Assembly (NCBI GenBank): GCA_017428925.1
Contig: JAFRPY010000046.1
Coordinates: 1 to 64,000 of the forward strand
DNA: 64,000 nt
Direction: 5' to 3'
From: Prevotella sp.
GTDB taxonomy: Bacteria; Bacteroidota; Bacteroidia; Bacteroidales; Bacteroidaceae
This document shows, piece after piece, positions 45,101-54,900 of this stretch. Position numbers and translations under genes: made by a program. Numbering within the stretch: position 1 is the stretch's first letter; every line of letters begins with the position of its first letter. The notes beneath the pieces are model-generated. The model was not told where the DNA came from. It saw nothing but the letters and a program-made list of their open reading frames with translations, and did no database searches.

Positions 45101-45443
45101 CCGCTGGCATGGTGAGGGCACCTCAAACGACCAGCCGCGTATTTCTCCTTCAGGTCATCAGAACACTATCTGGATATCTAACCGCTATATGGAGAATGCT
45201 GACTACTTCAAGATTAAGACTGTAACATTGGGTTACGACTTTAAGCATCTCTGGAAGGGTTGCCCGTTCCAGCAGCTCCGCTTCTATGTACAGGCTCAGA
45301 ACCTCATTACCTTCACTGGTTATACCGGTCTCGATCCTGAGGTTGGTAACTCGGCAGGTGGTAACGGCTGGGCATCAGGTATCGACTTGGGTCTTTACCC
45401 AACCTCTCGTACTTATCTGATTGGTGCAAGTATTAAATTCTAA
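42168..45443 (+). CDS. SusC/RagA-type TonB-linked outer-membrane transporter, copy 1
   Basis: The 1091-residue protein has a signal peptide (to about residue 29). A carboxypeptidase-D-like plug-preceding domain (about 43-110) follows, then LDEVVVIGYG (118-127), the family motif before the plug. The plug domain runs to about 245 with DVLKDAASAAIYGARAANGVILV, and a 22-strand barrel ends at LIGASIKF. It forms an energy-dependent importer with the SusD lid coded 15 bases downstream, for a glycan, peptide or other large nutrient. Substrate is unknown. Its first 40 codons nearly match copy 2. Confidence 0.97.
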   Translation: MNQNFRKTALLAGVCAIAGLLWSPQAMAESAVKSVQSVQQTKKVSGKVVDAMGPVIGASILEKGTSNGTVTDLDGNYSLNVGPNATLVISYVGFQTKEVKVGNESLIDVTLDEDNTNLDEVVVIGYGVQKKKLVTGATVQVKGEDIAKLNTTNALEAMQSSSPGVQITQSSAQPGKGYKVYIRGIGTTGNSTPLYVIDGVAGGSLDDINPADIETIDVLKDAASAAIYGARAANGVILVTTKQGKAGKIEISYNGAVGWSNAYKRPQLLNAQQYMTIFDEYNFNTSGTKFDWAKNVPADILAKVNKGWEGTDWWGVFENKNAVQQNHSVTLTGGSDRSKFAMSYTYTGNEGIMGADQASFYKRHTIRLNSDHVLLRAKDFDAITIGENISIGYNKSHDLAEDGMYWSYIHSLLQTCPLLPQYADNGDIYKYQDAEGNLTYGTGWTASMFYNPWENLTTGGWNSLAESRNVNTSATAFAVIQPIKGLRFRSQFNYNWGSGAYRNFNEPRAPGEGASISTAYSVNQSAWLNTSYSIENTLTYDLPILAGHKISAMVGQSFQSSAWSFNVGGSNKVSYGEQLATLKGWDSAWLSNVKLVEATDASLTGKPNDEEYLASWFGRLTWDYKETYMATATLRYDGSSIFTDGKRWGVFPSVSAGWVITNEPFMESTKSWMDFFKLRASWGQNGNCSISKYQYLATIALSGDANDSGYKFGSDLATSVSGTPNTGAYANIVPNPDLTWETSEQLDFGFDARFLRSRLGVSFDWYKKTTKDWLIGGNLLAIYGTNPAAINGGDVRNTGVELALTWNDAIGKDFRYNVGVNFATNKNKVTRIANQNHYINGPGGVLSQGTEYVYRAEEGKPIGYFYGMSYSGIWQNQEQIDAARQAGKAVLDNAQPGDCIWDDWNGDGVITYAEGDNCDRHEIGNPNPDVMLGINLGFTWKGLDFAVNGAGAFGMQIMRSYRSFGDDPDQNYDTTILNRWHGEGTSNDQPRISPSGHQNTIWISNRYMENADYFKIKTVTLGYDFKHLWKGCPFQQLRFYVQAQNLITFTGYTGLDPEVGNSAGGNGWASGIDLGLYPTSRTYLIGASIKF

Positions 45444-45458
45444 TTCGACAAATAAGTT

Positions 45459-47357
45459 ATGAAGAAATATATATTATCAGCGTTGGCTGTTCTCTCAGCA
45501 ACAACTTTGTTTACATCCTGTAACGACATGCTGGATACTGACCCGCGTGTTACAGAGATGACTGATGCTACTTTCCCAGGCAAGCCTGCAGATGTGGAGG
45601 CATTGAATGCAGCTACCTATAGTATCATGAATACGATGGGTGGTGGCGACTGTGACACCTATAATCCTTACTATTGGTGGGAGCTTATGTCGGACAACTG
45701 CTACGGTAGTGGTGGTTTGCAGGACAACAAGACCAAGTCTCTCCATCACTTGGTTGAAATGAATGTCAACCAGTTTGAACCTCTGTTTATTGTTCTCTAT
45801 GGTGGTGTTTCTCGTGCCAATAACCAGATTGAGACCATTGATAATGTTAATTGGAAAGGTAAGGAAACACAGCGCAATCAATTGCTCGGTGAGGGCTACT
45901 TTATGCGCGGCCTCTATAATCTTTTGCTCACCCAGTTGTTTGGTGACATACCTCTGATTACCTCTACAGTTATTACCGACGAGATGCAGCAGCAGGTCAG
46001 TGCTGAGGAAGTTATCTATCCGCAGATTCTCTCAGACTTTGTCTCTGCCAAAACACTCATGAAGCCGGAACGAGCCAATGGAACTGGTCATGCTGACAAG
46101 TATACTGCAGAAGCATATATTGCACGTGCTTATATGTTCTGGGCTGGCTTCTATAAAAATGCCGGAGAACTTGCTAAAGGTTCTGTTCCTTCAATTGATC
46201 TCGTTGAACAGGAAGGTTGCACTGGAGGATCTCTTTCTAAGGAGGATGTTGTAGCAGGTCTTCAGGACATTGTTTCCAATGGCGGTTACAAACTCTGCGA
46301 GGACTTCCGTTCACTGTGGCAGTACTCCAACAGTCTTCTTTGGGATGAGGCTCACGATGGCGTAGGTCATGCATACGAGTTCATCGCTGACATGAAGCGT
46401 GAGAACTGCTTCGACCAGCCTGGCATGGGTAACGGCAACACCGAGGAGATTTTCCAGGTTCAGTTTATGAATGCTTCAAGCTGGAATATTGGTGGTACAT
46501 ATAACGCTCAACGTATGTATTCAAACTATATCTCAGTATTCTGGGGCCTTCGTAATGGTGCTTCTAACCAGAATGGTAACCGTGACCTGACTTATCCGTT
46601 CAACCAGGGTTGGGGTCAGGGTACTCCTTCTTGTAATATTTGGGATGATTGGACAGCCGCTGAGAACAATCAGGCTAATCCTTATACGGATAAGCGTAAG
46701 CTCGCTTCTATGATCGATCTTGACAATGAGTTGGCCGGCTATACATACGAGGCAGACGACAACGAGGAGTCTGGCTATGCTGTGAAGAAGTATGCTGAAG
46801 TAAATCTTGACGCTTGTAATGCCAACAACGATACATGGTGGTCAATGTGCGAGGGTTATACTAGTAGCTCACTTGAGAACAAGATGCAGGGTGACCACTT
46901 CGAGGACTTCTACCTGATGCGTTATGCTGACGTGCTGCTGATGCTTACTGAGCTCACAGGTGATGCACAGTACATGAATCAGGTTCAGCGTCGTGCTGGT
47001 GTTCCTGAGACTCCATATTCTTGGAAGGCCGTTCAGGACGAGCGTCGTTGGGAATTCTGTTTTGAGGGTCTTCGCTTCAACGATATGCGTCGTTGGACTG
47101 GTAACAATCCTACAGCAGACTCATACGCTCCTAAGGCTCTTCAGGCTCAGTCAGGCAAGAAGATTGTTTGCCTTGGCGACAAAGCCAACAAGCGCACAAT
47201 GACACACATGACCTGTTCATGGACAGAGCGTTACATTGCCACCAATGGTTTCTTGGCTAAGCCTCAGGCTCAGATTACTCTGATGAATGGTAAGATGGAG
47301 CAGAACCCAGGTTGGGATGCTTCTGATGAAAAGACACAATATAAGGTAATTTATTAA
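45459..47357 (+). CDS. SusD/RagB-type lipoprotein, copy 1
   Basis: The 632-residue protein has a lipoprotein signal (ALAVLSATTLFTSC). SusD TPR-like helices and a ligand-binding face follow, for example NQLLGEGYFMRGLYNLLLTQLFGDIPLI and HFEDFYLMRYADVLLMLTEL. ERRWEFCFEGLRFNDMRRW lies near the C-terminus. It forms the extracellular lid of the SusC transporter encoded immediately upstream. Longer than average SusD (about 520), with extra loops. Confidence 0.96.
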   Translation: MKKYILSALAVLSATTLFTSCNDMLDTDPRVTEMTDATFPGKPADVEALNAATYSIMNTMGGGDCDTYNPYYWWELMSDNCYGSGGLQDNKTKSLHHLVEMNVNQFEPLFIVLYGGVSRANNQIETIDNVNWKGKETQRNQLLGEGYFMRGLYNLLLTQLFGDIPLITSTVITDEMQQQVSAEEVIYPQILSDFVSAKTLMKPERANGTGHADKYTAEAYIARAYMFWAGFYKNAGELAKGSVPSIDLVEQEGCTGGSLSKEDVVAGLQDIVSNGGYKLCEDFRSLWQYSNSLLWDEAHDGVGHAYEFIADMKRENCFDQPGMGNGNTEEIFQVQFMNASSWNIGGTYNAQRMYSNYISVFWGLRNGASNQNGNRDLTYPFNQGWGQGTPSCNIWDDWTAAENNQANPYTDKRKLASMIDLDNELAGYTYEADDNEESGYAVKKYAEVNLDACNANNDTWWSMCEGYTSSSLENKMQGDHFEDFYLMRYADVLLMLTELTGDAQYMNQVQRRAGVPETPYSWKAVQDERRWEFCFEGLRFNDMRRWTGNNPTADSYAPKALQAQSGKKIVCLGDKANKRTMTHMTCSWTERYIATNGFLAKPQAQITLMNGKMEQNPGWDASDEKTQYKVIY

Positions 47358-47372
47358 TAATAAGTGATTAAT

Positions 47373-48107
47373 ATGAAAAAGATAATATTTTTGCTTGCTG
47401 TCGTAGTATGTGCTTTTGCTGCATGCGATCCTACGCATGAGGATATTAGCAATGCAGGACACATCACGCCTGACGAGCTGAAAGCGAAGACTACTGTCAC
47501 TGTTGACAAGGCTGCCAGTGGCCAGAATGGTAACGTTATTTCCTGTCAGACCTTAGCACCAGTCAACGCGAAGTGGAAAATTGGTGACAAGGAATTCATT
47601 GGTAACTATGCTACAAAGAAGATGAAACTTGGTGAGCATAAAGTTATTTTGACTGCTCTTTGTCCCGATGGTACCCTGCTGAAGGATAGTTTCATGATGA
47701 AATGTCAGGAAATCACTGATCCGCTGCAGAGATTCTGGATCTATGGTGAGGATCCTGAGAAGCAGCCGCCATTCCAGCCTGGTGCCTGGGATGCTGCCGC
47801 CATGCGTTTCAGTGACTATGAAGGTAAGTACCTCCGTTATCTTACTGATGATGAATATTGGGGCTTCAAGACCCTTGTCATGGATGTTCAAGAAGCAAGT
47901 GCTGATTGTGCAATGCGCATCATGAACGGTTGGTGGAGTGCTACTTACGCTGATGGTGTTCCTGTGGTAGCAGGTACGAATGAGATTCAACTCACCGAGG
48001 CTATTGCCAAGGATTGTGCTCGGGGCAATGGTGGCTCTGGCAAAGACCTGCAGCTCATGATTACTTCAGGTTCATGCACTGTCAATTCTATTTACTATGA
48101 GGAATAA
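47373..48107 (+). CDS. Operon-end surface lipoprotein of unknown fold
   Basis: A 244-residue protein from ATG 47373 with a lipoprotein signal (IIFLLAVVVCAFAAC). It occupies the SusE/SusF position after susD, so it is likely a surface ligand-binding lipoprotein. I do not recognise a domain; visible features are a beta-rich middle (IGNYATKKMKLGEHKVILTAL) and Gly/Asn-rich C-terminus. A strong terminator follows it. Confidence 0.6.
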   Translation: MKKIIFLLAVVVCAFAACDPTHEDISNAGHITPDELKAKTTVTVDKAASGQNGNVISCQTLAPVNAKWKIGDKEFIGNYATKKMKLGEHKVILTALCPDGTLLKDSFMMKCQEITDPLQRFWIYGEDPEKQPPFQPGAWDAAAMRFSDYEGKYLRYLTDDEYWGFKTLVMDVQEASADCAMRIMNGWWSATYADGVPVVAGTNEIQLTEAIAKDCARGNGGSGKDLQLMITSGSCTVNSIYYEE

Positions 48108-48134
48108 TCATTCCTTAATGGTATAATTAATAAT

Positions 48135-48165
48135 AGGCTGACTCAATCAAAAGAGTCAGCCTTTT
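48135..48165 (+). terminator. Intrinsic terminator after the first SusCD operon
   Basis: AGGCTGACTC (48135-48144) and GAGTCAGCCT (48153-48162) form a perfect 10-bp stem around AATCAAAA, then T residues. Confidence 0.9.
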
Positions 48166-48176
48166 ATAGCAAAAAA

Positions 48177-49964
48177 ATGACAAATAAAAGCAAATTATCC
48201 AGTGTCGTCCTCTATGTAAGTCTGTTGGCTTTCATTGCTTTTACCGTATACATTTTATACATCAATCTCGAGGTACTCTATACAGCACACGAGCGTTCAG
48301 AATTCATTTACGGAGCGCCGTTCTTCCACAGGCTTCTGTCGAAGCCCTTTGGGCTGATGCAGTATGTCGGAGCCTGGCTCACCCAGCTATGCTATAGGCC
48401 ATCGTTAGGTGCGGCTGTGATGATGGTTATATGGATCCTTATATTCTATGTTGGTACCAAGGCGTTCCGTTTACAGGAGAATGTCACTGCGTTGATGCTT
48501 TTGCCTATAGCCTGTCTGCTTACGTCGGTTGTCAATCAGGGCTATTGGATTTACATATCCACCATCAGGGGCTATTGGTTCTCGCAGTCGATAGGTTATC
48601 TCGTCATGCTGTTGCTCCTATGGGCCGCACGATGCACGCCGCGCAAATGGCATCTTGTATGGTATGTGTTTGCCTTTTGCATCTATCCTGTGCTTGGATG
48701 GTTTGCTTTGCTTTTCGTCCTATGTCTTGTTTTTTGCGAGAAACCCACCTGGCGTGAGTTTCTTGGCGTTGTCTTGCTCTTCTTTACCGCCAGTATCTGG
48801 CATACTCAGTTCTATTCGAATCAGAAGTTCGACGATGTAGTATTGGCTGGCCTGCCACGATTCTTAACACCATCAGACAGTGCCCAACACCTCTCCATCC
48901 CGCTCTGGGTGCTTGCAGCCGTTTCTGTGCTCATACCGTCGTTTGGTCGTTTTGGAAACAGGTCGTTTGGTCGTTTGGTTGTTCCAGTGGTTTGTGCCGT
49001 TGCAGGTATCTTCTTTATCGGTTCGCTCATGTATTATGATCGGAACTACATTGACGAAATGCGTATGGTGCGTTATGCCGAAGACGACAACTGGAAGGGA
49101 GTTCTTCAAATAGCAGAAGAGAATAAGAAGCCAACGAGCACGATGATATTTCTTAAGAATGTCGCCCTGATGAACGAAGGCGGCCTGCTCGACCAATCGT
49201 TCAAATTGGGCAACGATGCAGCAAGTATTAACAACCCCGATACGCTCCATGTCACCCTTTTGGACATTGCATCGCCTTTGGTATATTACAACTACGGTAT
49301 GATGAACGAGGCCATCCGCCTGAATTTCGAAAATGCCATACAGGCAGGCTTCTCGCCTTTCTACCTTAAGACGCTTGCCCGCTGTGCCCTGGCTGTCGGA
49401 GACAAGAAACTGGTAGAGCGCTATACGACCATATTACATCATCATCCGTTTTACGGCGATTGGCAACCGGCTCCTGTTACAGAAAAGATCAAGGAATTGC
49501 AAAAATGCTATCCCGACGAACTCACCGGTGTGGAGAACAGCGATAGTTATATTGTCAACAGTATCAGCCTTTGGTATGAATCCGACAGTAAAGTGGTTTC
49601 AGAACAGGCATTGTTTTATTCCATGCTACGCTGTGATTCACGTCGATTTTGGAATTCGCTGCGCAGTTTTGTGAAGTCGCACATGAACGAGGAGTTTCCT
49701 TTGCATGCGATGGAGGCTTATATTCTGTACATGGACAAGTCTCCCGAAGAGAAGCGGATGATGCTCCCTGTCAAGCAGGTTGTCTATGATCGTTATAAAA
49801 GGTTCTGGGAGACTCTTGAAAGTATAGCAATGCCAGGTATGACAATCGAGCAGGTTGGTGAAAAGATGAGTGGGGAATTCGGAGATACCTACTGGTGGTA
49901 CAACATCTTCGGAAGAAAACCTATTAACATAACTGGCAGTATTGGTCACGAACTTCAATCGTAA
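48177..49964 (+). CDS. DUF6057-like multi-pass membrane protein, copy 1
   Basis: The 595-residue protein has an N-terminal hydrophobic half (about residues 10-290) with eight or so membrane helices. A soluble C-terminal half of TPR-like helices follows (YNYGMMNEAIRLNFENAIQAG, FYLKTLARCALAVGDKKLVERY). The layout matches the proteins starting at 58807 and 62559, most clearly in length and hydrophobic/helical split. DUF6057 is assigned from memory and the function is unknown. It begins 12 bases after the operon-1 terminator and is followed seven bases later by the CxxCH/PD40 lipoprotein. Confidence 0.7.
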   Translation: MTNKSKLSSVVLYVSLLAFIAFTVYILYINLEVLYTAHERSEFIYGAPFFHRLLSKPFGLMQYVGAWLTQLCYRPSLGAAVMMVIWILIFYVGTKAFRLQENVTALMLLPIACLLTSVVNQGYWIYISTIRGYWFSQSIGYLVMLLLLWAARCTPRKWHLVWYVFAFCIYPVLGWFALLFVLCLVFCEKPTWREFLGVVLLFFTASIWHTQFYSNQKFDDVVLAGLPRFLTPSDSAQHLSIPLWVLAAVSVLIPSFGRFGNRSFGRLVVPVVCAVAGIFFIGSLMYYDRNYIDEMRMVRYAEDDNWKGVLQIAEENKKPTSTMIFLKNVALMNEGGLLDQSFKLGNDAASINNPDTLHVTLLDIASPLVYYNYGMMNEAIRLNFENAIQAGFSPFYLKTLARCALAVGDKKLVERYTTILHHHPFYGDWQPAPVTEKIKELQKCYPDELTGVENSDSYIVNSISLWYESDSKVVSEQALFYSMLRCDSRRFWNSLRSFVKSHMNEEFPLHAMEAYILYMDKSPEEKRMMLPVKQVVYDRYKRFWETLESIAMPGMTIEQVGEKMSGEFGDTYWWYNIFGRKPINITGSIGHELQS

Positions 49965-49971
49965 ATTAATC

Positions 49972-51570
49972 ATGAAAAGTAATTATGCATTACGCATTAA
50001 GAATTATGCATTATTAAAGTTTCTGGCAGTAGCCATATTACTTTTATCATCGTGTGTGAATCATCCCGATGTGCCTTCTTCATTCAAGGAGGCCAAGTGT
50101 CTGCCTGCCATCTTCCCTGATTATTGCGATGTCACCGTGCCGTGCAACATTGCGCCTCTCAATTTTATGCTTCCTGCTGACCAGTATGAAGCGTGTGTGG
50201 CACGTATCACCACTCCCGACGGCCAGCAGCAGACCTATGGCAGCGGTGTGAAGGTGCAGATACCCGAGCAGGAATGGCATGCCATGCTCGATGCCTCGAA
50301 GGGTAGGAGCATCAAGGTAGAGGTGTGGGGAAAGAGGAAAGAGGAAAGAGGAGAGAGAAGAGAGGAAAGAGGAGAGAGGAGAGAGGAGAGTGGAGAGGGG
50401 AAAGAGGAGAGAGAATGGCTGAAGTTCACTCCATTTGAGATATATGTAGCCAAGGAGCCTATAGATGAGTACCTTTCGTATCGCCTCATCGAACCGTCGT
50501 ATGTTGCATGGACCTTCATGGAGATAGCCCAACGCAACCTTACTACATTCGATGAATCGCAGATATTCAATAACGAAATTACCATGAACGACAGGGCAAA
50601 AGGCCAGTGCATCAACTGCCACAGCTATCAGAACTACAAGACCGACAATATGCTCTTTCACGTGCGTCTCTCTAATGCAGGTACTGTTATTGTAAACGAT
50701 GGCAAGGTCTCAAAAGTCAATATGAAGCGCGACTATACCATCTCTGGCGGCGTCTATCCCTCATGGCATCCCACAGCCAAGCTGGTTGCTTTCTCCACCA
50801 ACAAGACACGGCAGGCTTTCCATACGGCAAATCCCAACAAGATTGAGGTCTACGACCTCGCGAGCGACATGATTCTCTACGATGTGGAGACAGATTCGGT
50901 AAGCATCGTCAGTAACGATTCCACGCTTTTAGAGGTTTATCCCACTTGGTCGCCCGACGGCAAATACCTCTATTATTGCAAGTCCGTGCCGCTTCCTGAA
51001 GAGATGCGCGACAAGGACATCCGCACCACCTATCCGAAAATACAATACAACCTCGTTCGACGTTCGTTCGACATGAAGACACACAACTTTGGTGAGGAGG
51101 AACTGGTGTATGATGCTGCATCATCCGACAAGAGTGTCACCCTTCCGCGCATCAGCCCCGACGGGCGCTATCTGCTCTTTGCACTGGGGCAGTATGGATG
51201 TTTCCATAGCCGCCACCATGATGCCGACATTGTCTGCATCCCAATGGACAAGTATTCTGGCACCGCCCTTACCGCGGAAACTTCTTCGCCTTTAGATCTC
51301 ACCCTCCTCAATAGTGATGGCTATTCCGACAGCTATCCATCATGGTCGAGCAATGGGCACTGGATTATGCTGGCCAGTCGTCGCGACGACGACAACTACA
51401 GTCGAGTATATTTTTCCTATTTCAACAACGGGAAAGTTGGCAAGGCTTTCCTCATGCCGCAGGAGGATCCTGAACAGCATATCAGCCTGTTGAAGAGCTA
51501 TAACCGTCCGGAGTTCATGGTTGAGCCGGTCAGTATCAGCGTTGAAGAGTTCAGCAGGGTGTTCGAATAG
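49972..51570 (+). CDS. Lipoprotein with CxxCH motif and PD40-type beta-propeller, copy 1
   Basis: A 532-residue protein from ATG 49972. The signal peptide n-region (MKSNYALRIKNYALLKF) is encoded by an interspersed ATTATGCATTA repeat; the lipobox is LLSSC. An N-terminal beta domain starts at LPAIFPDYCDVTVPCNIAPL. A homopurine-encoded insert (GKRKEERGERREERG and more, about 119-147) precedes CINCH (213-217), a c-type heme-binding motif. PD40/TolB-like propeller blades follow, with YPTWSPDGKYLYY, LPRISPDGRYLLFA and YPSWSSNGHWIMLASRRDDD. Heme attachment is not shown; the paired copy at 60264 conserves the CxxCH at the same distance from the start. Confidence 0.8.
   Translation: MKSNYALRIKNYALLKFLAVAILLLSSCVNHPDVPSSFKEAKCLPAIFPDYCDVTVPCNIAPLNFMLPADQYEACVARITTPDGQQQTYGSGVKVQIPEQEWHAMLDASKGRSIKVEVWGKRKEERGERREERGERREESGEGKEEREWLKFTPFEIYVAKEPIDEYLSYRLIEPSYVAWTFMEIAQRNLTTFDESQIFNNEITMNDRAKGQCINCHSYQNYKTDNMLFHVRLSNAGTVIVNDGKVSKVNMKRDYTISGGVYPSWHPTAKLVAFSTNKTRQAFHTANPNKIEVYDLASDMILYDVETDSVSIVSNDSTLLEVYPTWSPDGKYLYYCKSVPLPEEMRDKDIRTTYPKIQYNLVRRSFDMKTHNFGEEELVYDAASSDKSVTLPRISPDGRYLLFALGQYGCFHSRHHDADIVCIPMDKYSGTALTAETSSPLDLTLLNSDGYSDSYPSWSSNGHWIMLASRRDDDNYSRVYFSYFNNGKVGKAFLMPQEDPEQHISLLKSYNRPEFMVEPVSISVEEFSRVFE
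49976..50016. repeat. ATTATGCATTA interspersed repeat encoding a signal-peptide start
   Basis: AATTATGCATTACGCATTAA then GAATTATGCATTATTAAA, a two-part repeat with ATTATGCATTA twice. It supplies codons 2-16 of the CxxCH/PD40 lipoprotein. Confidence 0.75.
50326..50414. repeat. Homopurine tract within the CxxCH/PD40 gene
   Basis: About 88 bases of A and G (two T's near each end), made of GAGAGGAAAGAG-like units. It encodes the Lys/Arg/Glu/Gly-rich insert absent from the paralogue at 60264, which has only CMEKDGQ at the same place. Confidence 0.8.
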
Positions 51571-51730
51571 CGGATTGCGAGAATTGTCACATCTGTTTTG
51601 TAATCTTGATGTGACAATTTTTTACATTTAATGCCAAAAATCCCCCCTTATACTTTATTGTTTGTCTTCTTTTGACAAGAAAAGTCCAAAAATGAGCAAA
51701 AAAGTATTATGATTTTTGTTTTATTTAGTT

Positions 51731-51738
51731 TAATTTTG
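51731..51738 (+). promoter_or_regulatory. -7 element of the second SusC operon
   Basis: TAATTTTG, 237 bases before the start codon. No TTTG lies at the right spacing. Confidence 0.45.
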
Positions 51739-51974
51739 CACAGCGTTAATAAACAAAACTTACAACTATAGCCGCTAACTGTCTCGAATACACTAACAAC
51801 TGATAAATTTAACTTAATAATTGTAAATATGAGATTAGAAGATTCAGCGTGATTGGCACAACCATGCCATCTGCTGTTTCCTTTTGTGGAAACAGCAGCC
51901 AGTATAGCCGTTCCTTCAGGCGGTTGTCTAATGAGAATACATTAATTTAATTAACCTAAAGAATATACTTAAGT
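51739..51974 (+). promoter_or_regulatory. Leader region of the second SusC gene with shared box and hairpin
   Basis: TAGAAGATTCAGCGTGATT (51836-51854) matches the box in the first SusC leader. A perfect 9-bp hairpin follows: GCTGTTTCC (51873-51881), loop TTTTGT, GGAAACAGC (51888-51896). The last bases before both SusC start codons (ATACTTAAGT) are also shared. No gene is seen in this gap. Confidence 0.55.
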
Positions 51975-54900
51975 ATGAATCAAAACTTCAGAAAGACAGC
52001 GTTGACAGCTGGTGTATGTGCCATGTTAGGTTTGGCATATTCGCCAAATGTCTATGCTGATGCTGCTGTGAACACCGTTCAGTCGGTACAGCAGTCGAAG
52101 AAAGTGACGGGTACCATATCGGATGCCATGGGGCCGGTAATCGGAGCCAGCATTCTGGAAAAAGGTACAAGTAACGGTACGGTTACCGATCTCGACGGTA
52201 ACTTCTCTCTCAATGTAAACCCTGGTGCCACACTGGTCATCAGTTACATCGGTTATGAGACTCAGGAGATTGCCGTGGGCAATCAGTCTGCTATCAATGT
52301 GACCATGAAGGAAGACAACACCGCCCTGGAAGAAGTGGTAGTCGTAGGTTATGGTGTGCAGAAGAAGAAACTCGTGACAGGTGCAACCGTTCAGGTGAAG
52401 GGTGAGGACATCGCCAAACTGAACACCACCAATGCGCTGACCGCCATGCAGGCGTCATCTCCGGGTGTGAACATTACACAGAGTTCTTCTCAGCCAGGCA
52501 AGGGATTCAAGGTAAACATCCGTGGCGTAGGTACCATCGGTACCAGTTCTCCGCTGCTTATCATTGATGGCATAAACGCAGGTACGGCTGATGATGGTCT
52601 GAATGGCTTGAACCCGAATGACATTGAGTCTATCGACGTGTTGAAGGATGCTGCATCGGCAGCCATTTACGGTGCACGTGCTGCCAACGGTGTAATTCTT
52701 GTGACCACCAAGCAGGGCAAGCAGGGCAAGGTGCAGTTGCAATACGACGGCTTTGTGGGCTGGTCGAACGCCTATAAGGTGCCTGGACTTGTGAACGCCA
52801 AGCAGTATATGCAACTCATCAATGAAACCAATTTCAACACTTATGGTACTGCCACCGACTGGGCTTCTCTCGTTCCTGCCGACATCCTGACTGCCGTGAA
52901 TAATGGCTGGGAAGGCACTGACTGGTTCAAGGAGTATGAAAACAAGAATGCCCTGCAATTCAGTCACGCTGTGACGCTGAATGGTGGTTCTGACCGTTCA
53001 AAGTTCTCGATAAGCTTGAATTATAGTTCCAACGACGGTGTAATGGGTGCCAGCAATGCGTCTAACTACAAGCGCTACGGCGGCCGCATCAACTCAGAGC
53101 ATGTGCTCCTGAAGGGCAAGGACTTGCTGGGAGCCGACCACGACATCATCACCATTGGTGAGAACGTGAGTTACTGGTATCACCGCAGCCACGACTTGGC
53201 CGAGGGCAATGGCTACTGGAACATCATGCAGGCTGCCTATACAGCCAGCCCTTTGGTGAAACCTTACAATTCCGACGGCTCGCTGGCCAGTTACCGTGAG
53301 AACGGCGCAGGCTACAGCACGATGATATATTCGAACCCGCTGAACCACTTCATGAACGGCGGATATAACTCTATCAATAAGAATCGCGACTTCGGCGTGG
53401 GAGCAACCATCTATTGGATTGTGGAACCCATTAAGAACCTGAAATACCGTGGTCAGTTCAACACTGGCTACAGTGCATCGAACAGCCGCAACATCTCGCT
53501 GCCTTACTCATCGAGTTTCACTGGAGCCAGTGCCAACTACTCTCTTAACATGAGCGAGAATCAGAGCAGCAGTTTCTCTCTGGAAAACACGTTGTCTTAC
53601 GCTATGTCGCTCGGTAAGCATAACATCGACATCCTGGCAGGACAGTCAATTGAGCGTTCCAACTGGAGCAGCGGTATGTCAATGGCTTTCACCGTGGGTG
53701 AAGAAAACCTCAACTCGCTGGTGCTCAACGGATGGGACTACAACATTCCGTCGAACTACGAAGGCCAGTATATAACAGGACATTCCGGCTACGACAATCC
53801 TTCAGCAGGCAGTATCGCCTCTTTCTTCGGCCGTCTGAATTACAACTTCGACGAGAAATACATGCTGACCGCTATCATCCGCGCCGATGGTAGTTCTAAC
53901 TTCGCCAGAGGCAAGCGCTGGGGCTACTTCCCCTCTGTTTCGGCTGGTTGGGTAGTCACCAACGAGAAGTTCATGGAATCTACCGCTTCCTGGATGGACT
54001 TCCTTAAACTGCGTGCCAGCTGGGGTCAGAATGGTAACTGCCAGATTGGCAACTTCTACTATCTGTCGAATATCGGCTTCTCGCCTACAGGCTATCCCGA
54101 TTATGGCTACAAGTTCTCAAGCGACATGAACTACACCGTAGGCCAAGGTAACTATACAACTGGTGCCTACGCCAAGAATGTTCCCAACCCCGACGTGACT
54201 TGGGAAACCTCTGAGCAGATCGACCTTGGTATCGATGCCCGCTTCCTGAAGAGCCGCCTGGGCCTTGCTTTCGACTGGTATCAGAAGAAGACCAAGGACT
54301 GGCTGGTACAGGCTCCGATGAATGAGATACTCGGTTATGAGGAGCCGGCTATGATTAATGGCGGTGACATCAAGAACACAGGTATTGAGGTGGCTCTTTC
54401 ATGGAACGACAATATTGGCAAGGATTTCCGCTATCATGCCAATGTGAACTTTGCTACCAACAAAAATAAGGTGACACGTCTGGCCACATCGTCGCCCATC
54501 GGTATCGACACCAATAAGTATGGCAGTACGCTGTTCCAGAACTCTTCATACGTATCTGTAGTGGAGGAAGGCCACCCTGTGGGCTACTTCTCTGGAATGT
54601 CTTACAGTGGTATTTGGCAGAATCAGGCTCAGATTGACGCTGCCCGTGCAGCAGGCCAGGCCGTACTTGACGGTGCACAGCCCGGCGATCCCATCTGGGA
54701 TGACTACGATGGCGACGGCACTATCAACTACGACAACGACCGCCATGAGATTGGTCAGCCCCATCCGAAGGTAACCCTTGGCGTGAGCCTCGGTTTCGAG
54801 TGGAAGGGACTTGACTTCGGTGTGACCGGATTCGGTGCTTTCGGACAGCAAGTGATGCAGTGCTACCGCACAGCCCTTCTGGCCAATGCCTACAACAACT

